6,914 nt of DNA from an uncultured Coriobacteriales bacterium. Its GTDB lineage: Bacteria > Actinomycetota > Coriobacteriia > Coriobacteriales > UMGS124. Every line of letters begins with the position of its first letter. Position 1 is the first letter of the stretch. Made by a program: the position numbers and the translations under genes. The DNA lies in contig CAIFEU010000131.1 of assembly GCA_903789505.1 (NCBI GenBank), positions 1 through 6,914 of the forward strand, given 5' to 3'. Shown piece after piece: positions 1-5,717 of the stretch. The notes beneath the pieces are model-generated. The model worked only from the letters and a program-made list of their open reading frames with translations. It searched no databases and had not been told where the DNA came from.

Positions 1-13
1 CCCCCACGTCCTG

Positions 14-26
14 CCGATGTCATCGG
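14..26. repeat. 13-bp palindrome downstream of the integrase gene
   Basis: Two 6-base arms, CCGATG and CATCGG, flank a single T, seven bases beyond the integrase stop codon. It could be part of a recombinase site or a chance palindrome. No T-tract follows it on the minus strand, so it is not a convincing integrase terminator. I found no second copy in the window. Confidence 0.25.
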
Positions 27-32
27 TGGCGT

Positions 33-1196
33 CTAGAAGATTGCACTGACCCTTCTTACCGCTTCCCGTTTGTCGTCCATGTTCACGTGCGTGTAGATGT
101 CCATCGTGATATTGGAGCTGCTGTGCCCGGCGAGCTCCTGCATGACCTTGGGGTGCACGCCGCTCTCGGCGAGGAGCGTGAGGTAGGTGTGGCGCAGCTC
201 GTGGAGCGTGATGTCACCCAACCCATAACCATCGCGATTGCGACGCCACCATGCGGCCAGCTTGTTCGGATTCATGCGCCCGCCCCACCTATTGACGACG
301 ACGGGGTCGTCTTCATTGGGCTCGTGGCGCGCCAAGCCAGCTCCACCCCGCCAGGCCGCTCTAGCAGCCCTCAGGCCGTCGTAGGTGACGTCGGGAAGCG
401 GAAGCATGCGGATGCCCGCCCTGGTCTTCGGGCTCTTGAGGTGCCTCAGTGGGTCGTAGGAGTGTATGATCCTCACGACGTGGCGGTCCCAGTCGACGTC
501 CCCCCACGAGAGCCCGCACGCCTCGCCGCACCTCAGGCCGAGCGTCGCCGCGAGGAGGCAAGCGAGTTCGTGCGGGTCCGTCGGGTCGAGGGACTCCACG
601 AACTCGTGAGCCCTCTTGGGTTCGAGGGCCTTCCTCCTCGGCTCGTTCATCCTGGGCAGGGTCACCCCGTCGCAGGGGTTCTCCGTGACGAGCCCTTCCT
701 TCTTCGCGGCACCGAAGACGAGCCTCACGAGGTCGTTGATGCGCCTCACATAGGTTCCGCTGGCGGGCTTGCCCGTCGCCGTATCTCCCCGCATCATGGC
801 AACGTACGCCTCGTCGAGCATGGAGGTCGTGACTCGGTCCAGCTTCGCCTTGCCGATGTGCCGGTCTATCGCCCTCGCCTCCGTAAGGCGCGTCTTCCCG
901 CTGCAGGGCGTCATGTCGCCCATTGCCTCTCGCATCTCGAGGTAGTGCTTCGCGTACGCCTCGAACGTCCAGTCCGTACGCCCCTGGACGTGGTCGGACT
1001 CGACCTCGTCGATGAACTCCCTGAGCGCCTTCTTGGCCTCCGTGTAGGTGCCGGAGACCCTCCTCGTCCTCGTCCTGTACTTGCCCGTGCGGGGGTCGAG
1101 GCCCACGGGCACGCGCAGCTGCCACTTGCGGCACTTGCCCCTCGGCTTCCCCTTCTCGAGCTGTACGATCGAGCCCTCGCCCCTGACCTCTGCCAT
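33..1196 (-). CDS. int: Tyrosine recombinase (phage/ICE-type integrase), full length
   Basis: This 387-residue protein is a site-specific tyrosine recombinase that would integrate and excise the element. All catalytic positions are visible: Arg222 in LGLRCGEA, Lys257 in KSPKTR, the HELR box with His332 and Arg335, His358 in the AGH motif and the nucleophile Tyr368 in DIYTH. The N-terminus (about 1-60) looks like the arm-binding AP2-like domain common in actinobacterial and Firmicute integrases. A core-binding SAM-like domain (about 75-180) and the catalytic domain (about 190-380) follow. The length is normal for the family. The start at 1196 lies 2 nt after the stop of the upstream regulator, with a GAGGGCG Shine-Dalgarno inside that gene's end, so translation is probably coupled. 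It is the last gene of a minus-strand operon and sits at the window edge, so the attachment site next to it is probably just outside. Confidence 0.95.
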   Translation of the reverse strand: MAEVRGEGSIVQLEKGKPRGKCRKWQLRVPVGLDPRTGKYRTRTRRVSGTYTEAKKALREFIDEVESDHVQGRTDWTFEAYAKHYLEMREAMGDMTPCSGKTRLTEARAIDRHIGKAKLDRVTTSMLDEAYVAMMRGDTATGKPASGTYVRRINDLVRLVFGAAKKEGLVTENPCDGVTLPRMNEPRRKALEPKRAHEFVESLDPTDPHELACLLAATLGLRCGEACGLSWGDVDWDRHVVRIIHSYDPLRHLKSPKTRAGIRMLPLPDVTYDGLRAARAAWRGGAGLARHEPNEDDPVVVNRWGGRMNPNKLAAWWRRNRDGYGLGDITLHELRHTYLTLLAESGVHPKVMQELAGHSSSNITMDIYTHVNMDDKREAVRRVSAIF

Positions 1197-1198
1197 GG

Positions 1199-1582
1199 CT
1201 ATCGCCTCGCCCTCGCGTCGGCGGCGTCCCTGGACTCCAGGTAGTCCATGTAGTCCGAGAGCATGCGCCTGCCGTCGATGGTGAGCGCGTGCGCGCGGTC
1301 GTCGAGCTTAATGGGGCGCGGCGCGTCGATGTCCTCCCTCCCGACGACGAGGTCTATGGAGACGCCGAGCGCGTCGGCGATGGCCCAGGCGCTCGCGAGC
1401 GGGATCCCGCAGCCAGGCCCCTCCTCGGCGCGCTCGTAGCGCGCGTAGGTCGACTCGGGCATGCCGAGCACGGCCGCGAACTCCTTGGCGCTCCTGTAGC
1501 CCGCCTCCCTGCGGAGTCGCTGGAGCGTCCTCTTCGCGCAGGTATGCGGCCCGTTTGCGTGCGTGGTGAAGGTGGATGACAT
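1199..1582 (-). CDS. XRE/Cro-type HTH regulator (second of a tandem pair)
   Basis: This 127-residue protein has one helix-turn-helix domain at about residues 20-81. The recognition region contains SAKEFAAVLGMPESTYARYE, followed by the helix ending DLVVGRED. The C-terminus (about 100-127) is charged and helical and may be a dimer or partner contact. The HTH closely resembles that of the regulator upstream at 1678-2298 (shared AKEFAA, TYxRYE and a VVGR ending), so the pair looks like a duplication. The start at 1582 overlaps a TGACA-N5-TGTCA dyad. The nearest purine-rich stretch (GAGAGGA) is about 12 nt upstream, which is a little far. The integrase start follows the stop by 2 nt. It probably acts as a repressor or antirepressor controlling lysogeny and excision; this role is inferred from context. 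Confidence 0.88.
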   Translation of the reverse strand: MSSTFTTHANGPHTCAKRTLQRLRREAGYRSAKEFAAVLGMPESTYARYERAEEGPGCGIPLASAWAIADALGVSIDLVVGREDIDAPRPIKLDDRAHALTIDGRRMLSDYMDYLESRDAADARARR

Positions 1583-1591
1583 ATACTGTCA
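1577..1591. promoter_or_regulatory. Dyad over the start codon of the second XRE gene (candidate operator)
   Basis: TGACA and TGTCA are separated by five bases (TATAC), and the gene's start codon lies inside the dyad. Its right edge runs into a GTCACC hexamer (1588-1593), the same hexamer that is clustered at 5445-5711. Binding here would block translation initiation or a local promoter. No binding is proven. Confidence 0.35.
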
Positions 1592-1628
1592 CCGTCCTCT
1601 CTTGACTAGCCTCTGGATGGGGACGCGA

Positions 1629-1670
1629 GGCCCGCGTGGTGTGCCAGCACCGCGCGGGCCGTCCTTTTCT
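1629..1670 (+). terminator. Strong hairpin with plus-strand U-tract between the two regulators
   Basis: A 13-bp stem (1629-1641 with 1648-1660, one G-T wobble) closes a 6-nt loop and is followed on the plus strand by GTCCTTTTCT. This is the form of an intrinsic terminator for plus-strand transcription, yet both flanking genes are on the minus strand. On the minus strand no U-tract follows the stem. It may stop antisense transcription, or it may fold in the minus-strand mRNA and tune expression between the two regulators. Confidence 0.6.
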
Positions 1671-1677
1671 CGCTAGG

Positions 1678-2298
1678 TCACCTTCCTCCCGCCTCCCTTC
1701 CCTCGCCGGCGCCCCTGCCATGCGCGCGGTCGTAGGCCGCGGTGACGGCGTCGAGAGCGGCCTGCCCCGTCACGGGGTCGTCCGGGTTGAGCGGCCGCTC
1801 GGAGCCGAGGACCCACTCCCCGGCGAGCGCCACGAAGGCGTCCCTGAGCTCCCTGTCCGTGCCCGTGAGCAGCAGCGGGTCGGGGCCGCTGCCGTCGCCC
1901 TGGGCGAGTCGGGAGAGCAGGAAGTCCTCGATGCGCATGGCGATGGCGTCCCAGCGGGCGCGCGCCCTCCTCGCCCCGCGCTCGCGGTCCCTCTGGTCGC
2001 GCTGCGCGAGGAACGCGACGAAGTCCCTTACCTCGGCCCTGGAGCGCTCGGAGAGGGCGTCGATGGCCCTCTGGTCCTCGCCCCTGGGGTCGCCGTGGGA
2101 CTCGTCGTCGCGGCCGACGACCTGGTCGATGGTGACCCCGAGGAAGTCGGCGAGCTCCCACGCGGCGCGCAGCGGGATCCTGTCCGGCTGCGACTCGTAG
2201 CGCGAGTACGTGGTCGCGGGCACGCCTATCGCCGCGGCGAACTCCTTGGCCGTGCCGTAGCCCGCCGCCACCCTGAGCTCCTGGAGCCTCCCTGACAT
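1678..2298 (-). CDS. XRE/Cro-type HTH regulator with long C-terminal domain (probable master repressor)
   Basis: The protein has 206 residues from the start at 2298. The HTH domain is near the N-terminus (about 3-63), with AKEFAAAIGVPATTYSRYES as turn and recognition helix and a conserved VVGRDD ending. The remaining 140 residues are charged and mainly helical (RxxVRDFVAFLAQRDQRDRERGARR). They lack an obvious LexA-like peptidase Ser-Lys pair, so cleavage-based induction is not evident. The start at 2298 was chosen over an upstream in-frame ATG at 2373 for two reasons: GGAGGGGG lies 5 nt before it, and the best promoter would start transcription downstream of 2373. It is the first gene of the minus-strand operon ending in int and is divergent from the excisionase and replication genes, the position of stl/cI-type repressors. 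Low homology in the C-terminus prevents a firmer identification. Confidence 0.88.
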   Translation of the reverse strand: MSGRLQELRVAAGYGTAKEFAAAIGVPATTYSRYESQPDRIPLRAAWELADFLGVTIDQVVGRDDESHGDPRGEDQRAIDALSERSRAEVRDFVAFLAQRDQRDRERGARRARARWDAIAMRIEDFLLSRLAQGDGSGPDPLLLTGTDRELRDAFVALAGEWVLGSERPLNPDDPVTGQAALDAVTAAYDRAHGRGAGEGREAGGR

Positions 2299-2352
2299 CC
2301 GGTCCCCCTCCCCGCGCGTTGCCGCGCCGTTCGCCGATTCCACTCTGTCGCA

Positions 2353-2370
2353 GTACACCTCAGAATGTAC
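2353..2370. promoter_or_regulatory. Candidate repressor operator GTACA-N8-TGTAC
   Basis: An 18-bp dyad with 5-bp arms covers the -10 box (2364-2369) of the minus-strand promoter driving the regulator operon. Position and symmetry fit an autoregulatory XRE-family operator. No second identical site is visible in the divergent region, which weakens the assignment. Confidence 0.45.
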
Positions 2371-2392
2371 CAAACTGCTGCAGAACGGACAA
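2364..2392 (-). promoter_or_regulatory. Sigma70-type promoter for the regulator-integrase operon
   Basis: Read on the minus strand, the -35 is TTGTCC (2387-2392) and the -10 is TACATT (2364-2369), with an ideal 17-bp spacer. Transcription would start near 2355-2358, leaving a leader of about 60 nt before the regulator start at 2298. The whole stretch 2365-2465 is unusually AT-rich for this window. Confidence 0.6.
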
Positions 2393-2553
2393 GATTGATT
2401 GGCCAGATTCTACCACAAATTCGGATTAGAACCATTTCGTGAGATTCTTTTTTATATTCTCCACCTACGCGGCGGGCCTGGTGCAACGTGGCGGGCCCGT
2501 GGCGCGGGAGTGGCGCGTAGCGACCCGTCCGGAGGCTAGAGAGAGGACAGACA
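2393..2553 (+). promoter_or_regulatory. AT-rich divergent control region and leader of the excisionase-replication operon
   Basis: This stretch holds a T-rich run ending in TATATT (2453-2458), the best plus-strand -10 candidate, but no good -35 at the correct spacing; a regulator may be needed for activation. AGATTCT occurs twice (2405-2411 and 2442-2448), and TTCTA/TAGAA form a loose dyad at 2408-2431. The excisionase gene has an AGAGAGGA Shine-Dalgarno just before 2554. No coding region is convincing here. Confidence 0.4.
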
Positions 2554-2766
2554 ATGGGCATCAGCGAGATACCGACCTTCATCACCCCCGCCGAGCTCGC
2601 GGAGCTGACCGGCGAGAGGGTCTCGTCGATCACGCGCGGCATCCGCGAGGGCAGGATCCCCGCGGACAAGGTGAACGGCCGCTGGCGGATCCCGACCGAG
2701 CTGCTGTTCCCGCGCACGCGCCGCGAGGCCGCGCGCCAGGGCCGCGAGCTCGACGGGCGACTCTAG
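2554..2766 (+). CDS. Small MerR-like HTH protein, probable excisionase/AlpA-type regulator
   Basis: This 70-residue protein has one winged helix-turn-helix of the excisionase/HTH_17 kind: residues about 9-50 read TPAELAELTGERVSSITRGI, then EGRIPADKVNGRWRIPTE. The GRWRIP wing is typical of the family. The basic tail (RTRREAARQGR) could contact DNA. Such proteins direct excision with the integrase or activate element genes. It is the first gene of the plus-strand operon, divergent from the repressor, and stops 9 nt before the replication protein, so the two are probably co-translated. The start is supported by an AGAGAGGA ribosome binding site. Whether it acts as Xis or only as a transcription factor cannot be told from sequence. 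Confidence 0.85.
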   Translation: MGISEIPTFITPAELAELTGERVSSITRGIREGRIPADKVNGRWRIPTELLFPRTRREAARQGRELDGRL

Positions 2767-2775
2767 GGGCCCGCC

Positions 2776-5499
2776 ATGGCAGGACTCACGAACGTGCCAG
2801 AGCGGCTCCGGCGCGAACCGCGCTGGGTGTGCTGGAGGCTCCAGCGGCGCGACGGGCGGGCGACGAAGCTCCCCGTCGACCCGCGCACGGGGCGCATGGC
2901 GTCGAGCACCGACCCCGGGACGTGGGGCACCTTCGACGAGGCCGCCTCGGCCGTGGGGCGCTGGCACGCCTCCGGCGTGGGCTTCGTCTTCGGGCCAGAC
3001 CGCGCCTTCACCGGACTCGACCTCGACCACGTGATCAATGGCGGCAGGCTCGCCGACGCGTACCGCTGGGTCGTGTCCGAGTCCGGGACCTACTGCGAGG
3101 TGAGCCCCTCCGGCGAGGGCCTGCACCTCATCTTCGCGGGGCCAAAGCCCGAGGGCGCGACGCGATGCCGCCGCGGGCCCGTGGAGATGTACGACCACGA
3201 CCGCTTCTTCACCGTGACCGGCGACGCCTACGGCGGAGCCCGCGACGTCGCGCCCAACCCGCGCGTCGTCGAGCGCGCGTACCGCACCTGGATCGACCCC
3301 GGGTACGGAGGCGGACAGGCAACCGTGCCCGTGGCCACGCCCGCGGGGCCGTCCGGGGGCGGCGCTGCCGGCGAGCTCACGGACGAGGAGCTCATGCGGC
3401 GGGCCTACGCCTCGGCGTCTGGCGCCGCGATCCGCGCGCTCATGTCCGGCGACACCTCGGCCCAGGGCGGCGACCACAGCGCGGCGGACATGGCGCTCTG
3501 CTCGCACCTTGCCTTCTGGCTGGGCGGCGACGCGGCCCGCATCGACCGCGTCTTCCGCTCGTCGGGGCTCATGCGCGACAAGTGGGACAGCCGCCGCGGC
3601 GGGTCAACCTACGGCGAGCAGACCGTGGCCCGCGCCATAGAGGGCTGCCGCGAGCACTACGCACCGGGCCGCGGGCATGACGGCAGGAAGGCCAAAGGCG
3701 GGGACGCGAGCGGTACCGCGCGGGAGGCGTCCGACGACGAGCCGGCGTTCGACCCGGACCGCCCGCCCTCCGTCGAGGGATGGCAGGTCATGCGCGACGG
3801 CAGCCTCTGGGCCGTGGACGGCGAGCGGCGCCCGCGCTACTCGGTGACCGCGACGGCGCCCTGGATCGCCTGCGACCTCGTGGACGTGGACTCCGGCGAG
3901 GTGCGCGCCCTCGTGCGCGTCGCCGCCCCCGGGGGCGTCCGCGAGCGGGCCATGGACCGCGGCACGCTCCTCAACCAGTCCAAGGTCATCGGCGCCCTCG
4001 CGCCCATGGGCGCCAACGTCTCGAGCTCTAACTGCAAGGACGTCGTGCGCTACCTCACGGACTGCGAGCGCCGCCTCGTGCGCGTGCGCCCCAGGATGAG
4101 GAGCGTCCGGCACCTCGGCTGGGCGGACGGCCCCCTCGGGGCCTTCATGCCCTACGACGCGGGCTCCGCCGACGTGCGCTTCGACCCGTCGCCCGACGAG
4201 CTCGCGAAGTCGCGCCCCTTCGCGGAGCCGGCCGGCACCCTCCAGGAGTGGGTCGCCGGCGTGGCGCCCGTGCGCGAGGCGTCGCCTGCGTTCCGCTGCG
4301 TGCTCGCCGCATCGTTCGCGAGCCCGCTCGTGGGGATCCTCGGCGTCCAGACCTTCATCGTCTACCTCTGGGGGCGCTCCCGCTCGGGCAAGACGCCCAC
4401 GCTCAAGGCGGCGGGCTCGGTCTGGGGCGACCCCACCGAGGGCAGCGACTCCTACTTCCGCACCTTCGCGGACACGCCCAAGTCGATCGTGCGCGCCGCG
4501 GCGCTCCTGCACGACGTCCCCGTGATCGTGGACGAGCTGCAGAGCAAGGGCGCGCCGGGCGGCCAGGGCGCCAAGCGCCAGATGGTGGAGGACCTCCTCT
4601 ACTCGCTCTCCATCGGCCACGAGAGGGGCGCCCTCAACGCGGACCGCACGATGATGCGCGCGGGCAGCTGGCACTCGATCACCATCGCCACGGGCGAGAT
4701 CCCCATCGTGGGCGAGGCCACGCAGCAGGGCGCGGCCAACCGCACGCTCGAGCTCAACGCGGAGCCCTTCTCCGACGTGAGGCGCGCCCAGGCGATGCAC
4801 CACCTGGTCTCGGCCCAGCACGGCACCGCGGGCAGAACATATGTTCGTTGCCTTCGCAGCAACACGGCCGAGTGGTACGCCTCGCAGTTCTCCGCCATGC
4901 GCTCCCGCGTGTGCGCCCTCGCGGCGGGGCACCCGCAGGCCGACAACGTGGCGCTGCTCGCCTTCGCGGACGCGCTCGCCTCGTTCTACGTCTTCGGCGG
5001 GGGCGCCTGGGACGCCTGCGTGGAGGGCGGCGTGGGACTCGCCCGCTGGGCGCTCGCGCACTCGACCGGCGCCGCCGAGGGCGACACCGACCTCAAGGCG
5101 ATCCAGTTCGTGTCCGAGTGGCTGGTCCAGAACGTCCTGCACTTCGAGGACTCCGCCGAGGCCGACCGCGTCGACCGCTGGGGCGTGCTCGAGAGCAGGC
5201 AGGGCGTCCCCGGCAGGGTCTGGTGCGTCTTCCAGAGCGTGCTCGAGCGGGCGCTGGCGCAGCAGAACTTCGACCGGCAGAAGACGCTCAGGCGCATGTC
5301 GGACGAGGGGCTGCTCGTGACGACCGGGGGCGGCAGGCGCTTCACCCGGCAGCGCAGGGTCCGCGGCGGAAGCCGCGTCTGGTGCGTCTGCATCGACGGC
5401 GACCGCATGGAGGAGCTCCTGGGGCGCACGGCCGGTGGTGCGGCGTCACCCGCGTCACCCGTCGCGCCGCCCGCCGGGGACGGGGGTGGTGACAGGTGA
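2776..5499 (+). CDS. Primase-polymerase / DUF927 helicase-like fusion (replication protein)
   Basis: This 907-residue protein probably primes and unwinds the element's DNA. Residues about 1-175 resemble the archaeo-eukaryotic primase/NrS-1 polymerase fold: WVCWRL, DPGTWGTFDEA, the metal-binding GLDLDH (Asp82, Asp84), SPSGEGLHL (His117) and VEMYDHDRFFTVTG (136-149). Residues about 200-292 match the helix-bundle segment (DMALCSHLAFWLG, SGLMRDKWD, STYGEQT). From about 335 there is a DUF927 domain, then an ATPase core with Walker A GRSRSGKT (533-540, Lys539), Walker B VPVIVDE (581-587) and the ATGE and GAANR segments (638-641, 652-656). The last 120 residues look like winged-helix DNA binding. 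The Ala/Pro/Gly-rich tail overlaps the first repeats of the candidate origin. The ATG at 2776 has only a weak site (AGGGG), fitting coupling to the gene before. The gene is intact; the function is inferred from its domains. Confidence 0.93.
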   Translation: MAGLTNVPERLRREPRWVCWRLQRRDGRATKLPVDPRTGRMASSTDPGTWGTFDEAASAVGRWHASGVGFVFGPDRAFTGLDLDHVINGGRLADAYRWVVSESGTYCEVSPSGEGLHLIFAGPKPEGATRCRRGPVEMYDHDRFFTVTGDAYGGARDVAPNPRVVERAYRTWIDPGYGGGQATVPVATPAGPSGGGAAGELTDEELMRRAYASASGAAIRALMSGDTSAQGGDHSAADMALCSHLAFWLGGDAARIDRVFRSSGLMRDKWDSRRGGSTYGEQTVARAIEGCREHYAPGRGHDGRKAKGGDASGTAREASDDEPAFDPDRPPSVEGWQVMRDGSLWAVDGERRPRYSVTATAPWIACDLVDVDSGEVRALVRVAAPGGVRERAMDRGTLLNQSKVIGALAPMGANVSSSNCKDVVRYLTDCERRLVRVRPRMRSVRHLGWADGPLGAFMPYDAGSADVRFDPSPDELAKSRPFAEPAGTLQEWVAGVAPVREASPAFRCVLAASFASPLVGILGVQTFIVYLWGRSRSGKTPTLKAAGSVWGDPTEGSDSYFRTFADTPKSIVRAAALLHDVPVIVDELQSKGAPGGQGAKRQMVEDLLYSLSIGHERGALNADRTMMRAGSWHSITIATGEIPIVGEATQQGAANRTLELNAEPFSDVRRAQAMHHLVSAQHGTAGRTYVRCLRSNTAEWYASQFSAMRSRVCALAAGHPQADNVALLAFADALASFYVFGGGAWDACVEGGVGLARWALAHSTGAAEGDTDLKAIQFVSEWLVQNVLHFEDSAEADRVDRWGVLESRQGVPGRVWCVFQSVLERALAQQNFDRQKTLRRMSDEGLLVTTGGGRRFTRQRRVRGGSRVWCVCIDGDRMEELLGRTAGGAASPASPVAPPAGDGGGDR
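4835..4846. promoter_or_regulatory. Perfect LexA/DinR-type palindrome inside the replication gene
   Basis: GAACATATGTTC is a perfect 12-bp palindrome and fits the Gram-positive SOS box GAAC-N4-GTTC exactly. It sits in the coding sequence in a local patch of codons unlike the rest of the gene (AGA, ACA, TAT, GTT, CGT, CTT for residues 687-693). No other GAAC-N4-GTTC was seen in the window. It may be a real LexA site or a chance NdeI-containing palindrome. Confidence 0.4.
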
Positions 5500-5538
5500 C
5501 CCCGCAGGCCAGGGGCCATGTCCATGCCCCTGTCACCA
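5487..5538. repeat. Nested inverted repeats in the candidate origin
   Basis: A perfect 10-bp inverted repeat, TGGTGACAGG (5487-5496) and CCTGTCACCA (5529-5538), contains one hexamer in each arm. Inside it a second dyad, AGGGGC (5511-5516) and GCCCCT (5526-5531), could form a competing hairpin with a 9-nt loop. The two structures cannot form fully at once. The inner hairpin follows the replication gene's stop by 11 nt but has no U-tract, so I do not call it a terminator. Confidence 0.55.
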
Positions 5539-5717
5539 ACGTCACCAACGGTATGGGTATGGGGGACGCGCGCGCCCGCGCACGCGCGCACGCGCGCGGG
5601 AGGCGTCCCTCGTCCCGAAAAGCTGGTGACATGGTGACAGACCGCGTCTACGCAGCTAGACGGCACGAAAGGCGTCACCAGGGCGCCGGTGACGGCCGAG
5701 GGGGCGTCACCCGATGA
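5496..5717 (+). CDS. Doubtful 73-residue Arg/Gly-rich ORF bridging the replication gene and the zinc-ribbon gene
   Basis: A GTG at 5496 overlaps the replication gene's TGA stop (GTGA), and this ORF's TGA stop overlaps the ATG of the next gene (ATGA). Such double 4-nt overlaps are usual in translationally coupled operons. Against a real protein: the predicted chain is low-complexity (PVTNVTNGMGMG, then an Arg-Ala run), recognisable folds are absent, and it is translated through the repeat array and the alternating CG tract. It may serve only to carry ribosomes across the origin, or be chance in GC-rich DNA. Confidence 0.3.
   Translation: MTPQARGHVHAPVTNVTNGMGMGDARARARAHARGRRPSSRKAGDMVTDRVYAARRHERRHQGAGDGRGGVTR
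5566..5598. repeat. Alternating purine-pyrimidine (Z-DNA-prone) tract
   Basis: Thirty-three bases made almost wholly of CG and CA steps, with a single phase break at 5575-5577; the last 22 bases (5577-5598) alternate without interruption. Such tracts can adopt Z-DNA under negative supercoiling and are also self-complementary. It lies between the second and third sets of GTCACC/GGTGAC hexamers. Confidence 0.7.

Larger units (their letters stand above)
5445..5711. other. Iteron-like array, candidate replication origin
   Basis: Eleven exact copies of GTCACC or its complement GGTGAC lie in 267 bp. Plus-sense copies start at 5445, 5454, 5532, 5541, 5674 and 5706; reverse copies start at 5488, 5495, 5625, 5633 and 5688. 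They form close same-sense pairs 7-9 bp apart that alternate in orientation (two forward, two reverse, two forward, two reverse), followed by forward, reverse, forward. About half the copies are followed by A (GTCACCA). The array follows the replication gene, the position of the origin in PICIs and many satellite replicons. The alternating purine-pyrimidine tract lies between the second and third sets. There is no large AT-rich unwinding region; the least GC-rich stretches are about 5615-5640 and 5655-5672. Confidence 0.6.

Noticed and set aside
87..1244. Long plus-strand frame opposite the integrase
   Set aside because: The complementary frame of a complete tyrosine recombinase with all catalytic residues; its translation is low-complexity and without motifs.
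2299..2373. Upstream ATG at 2373 extending the first regulator by 25 residues
   Set aside because: The extension is not HTH-like, the ATG would lie upstream of the predicted transcript start, and a strong Shine-Dalgarno precedes 2298.
3604..5142. 512-residue minus-strand frame opposite the replication gene
   Set aside because: Rich in Arg, Gly, Ala and His as expected for antisense of GC-rich coding DNA; the plus strand has clear Walker and primase motifs.
4841..5320. ORF starting inside the LexA-like palindrome
   Set aside because: No ribosome site; composition (Arg/Ser/Thr/Pro-rich) is that of a shifted frame of the replication gene.
4248..5492. 414-residue second plus-strand frame within the replication gene
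   Set aside because: Arg/Gly-rich shadow frame with no domains and no ribosome binding site.
5445..5711. CRISPR array
   Set aside because: The repeated unit is only six bases, occurs in both orientations, and spacing is too short; no cas genes are present.
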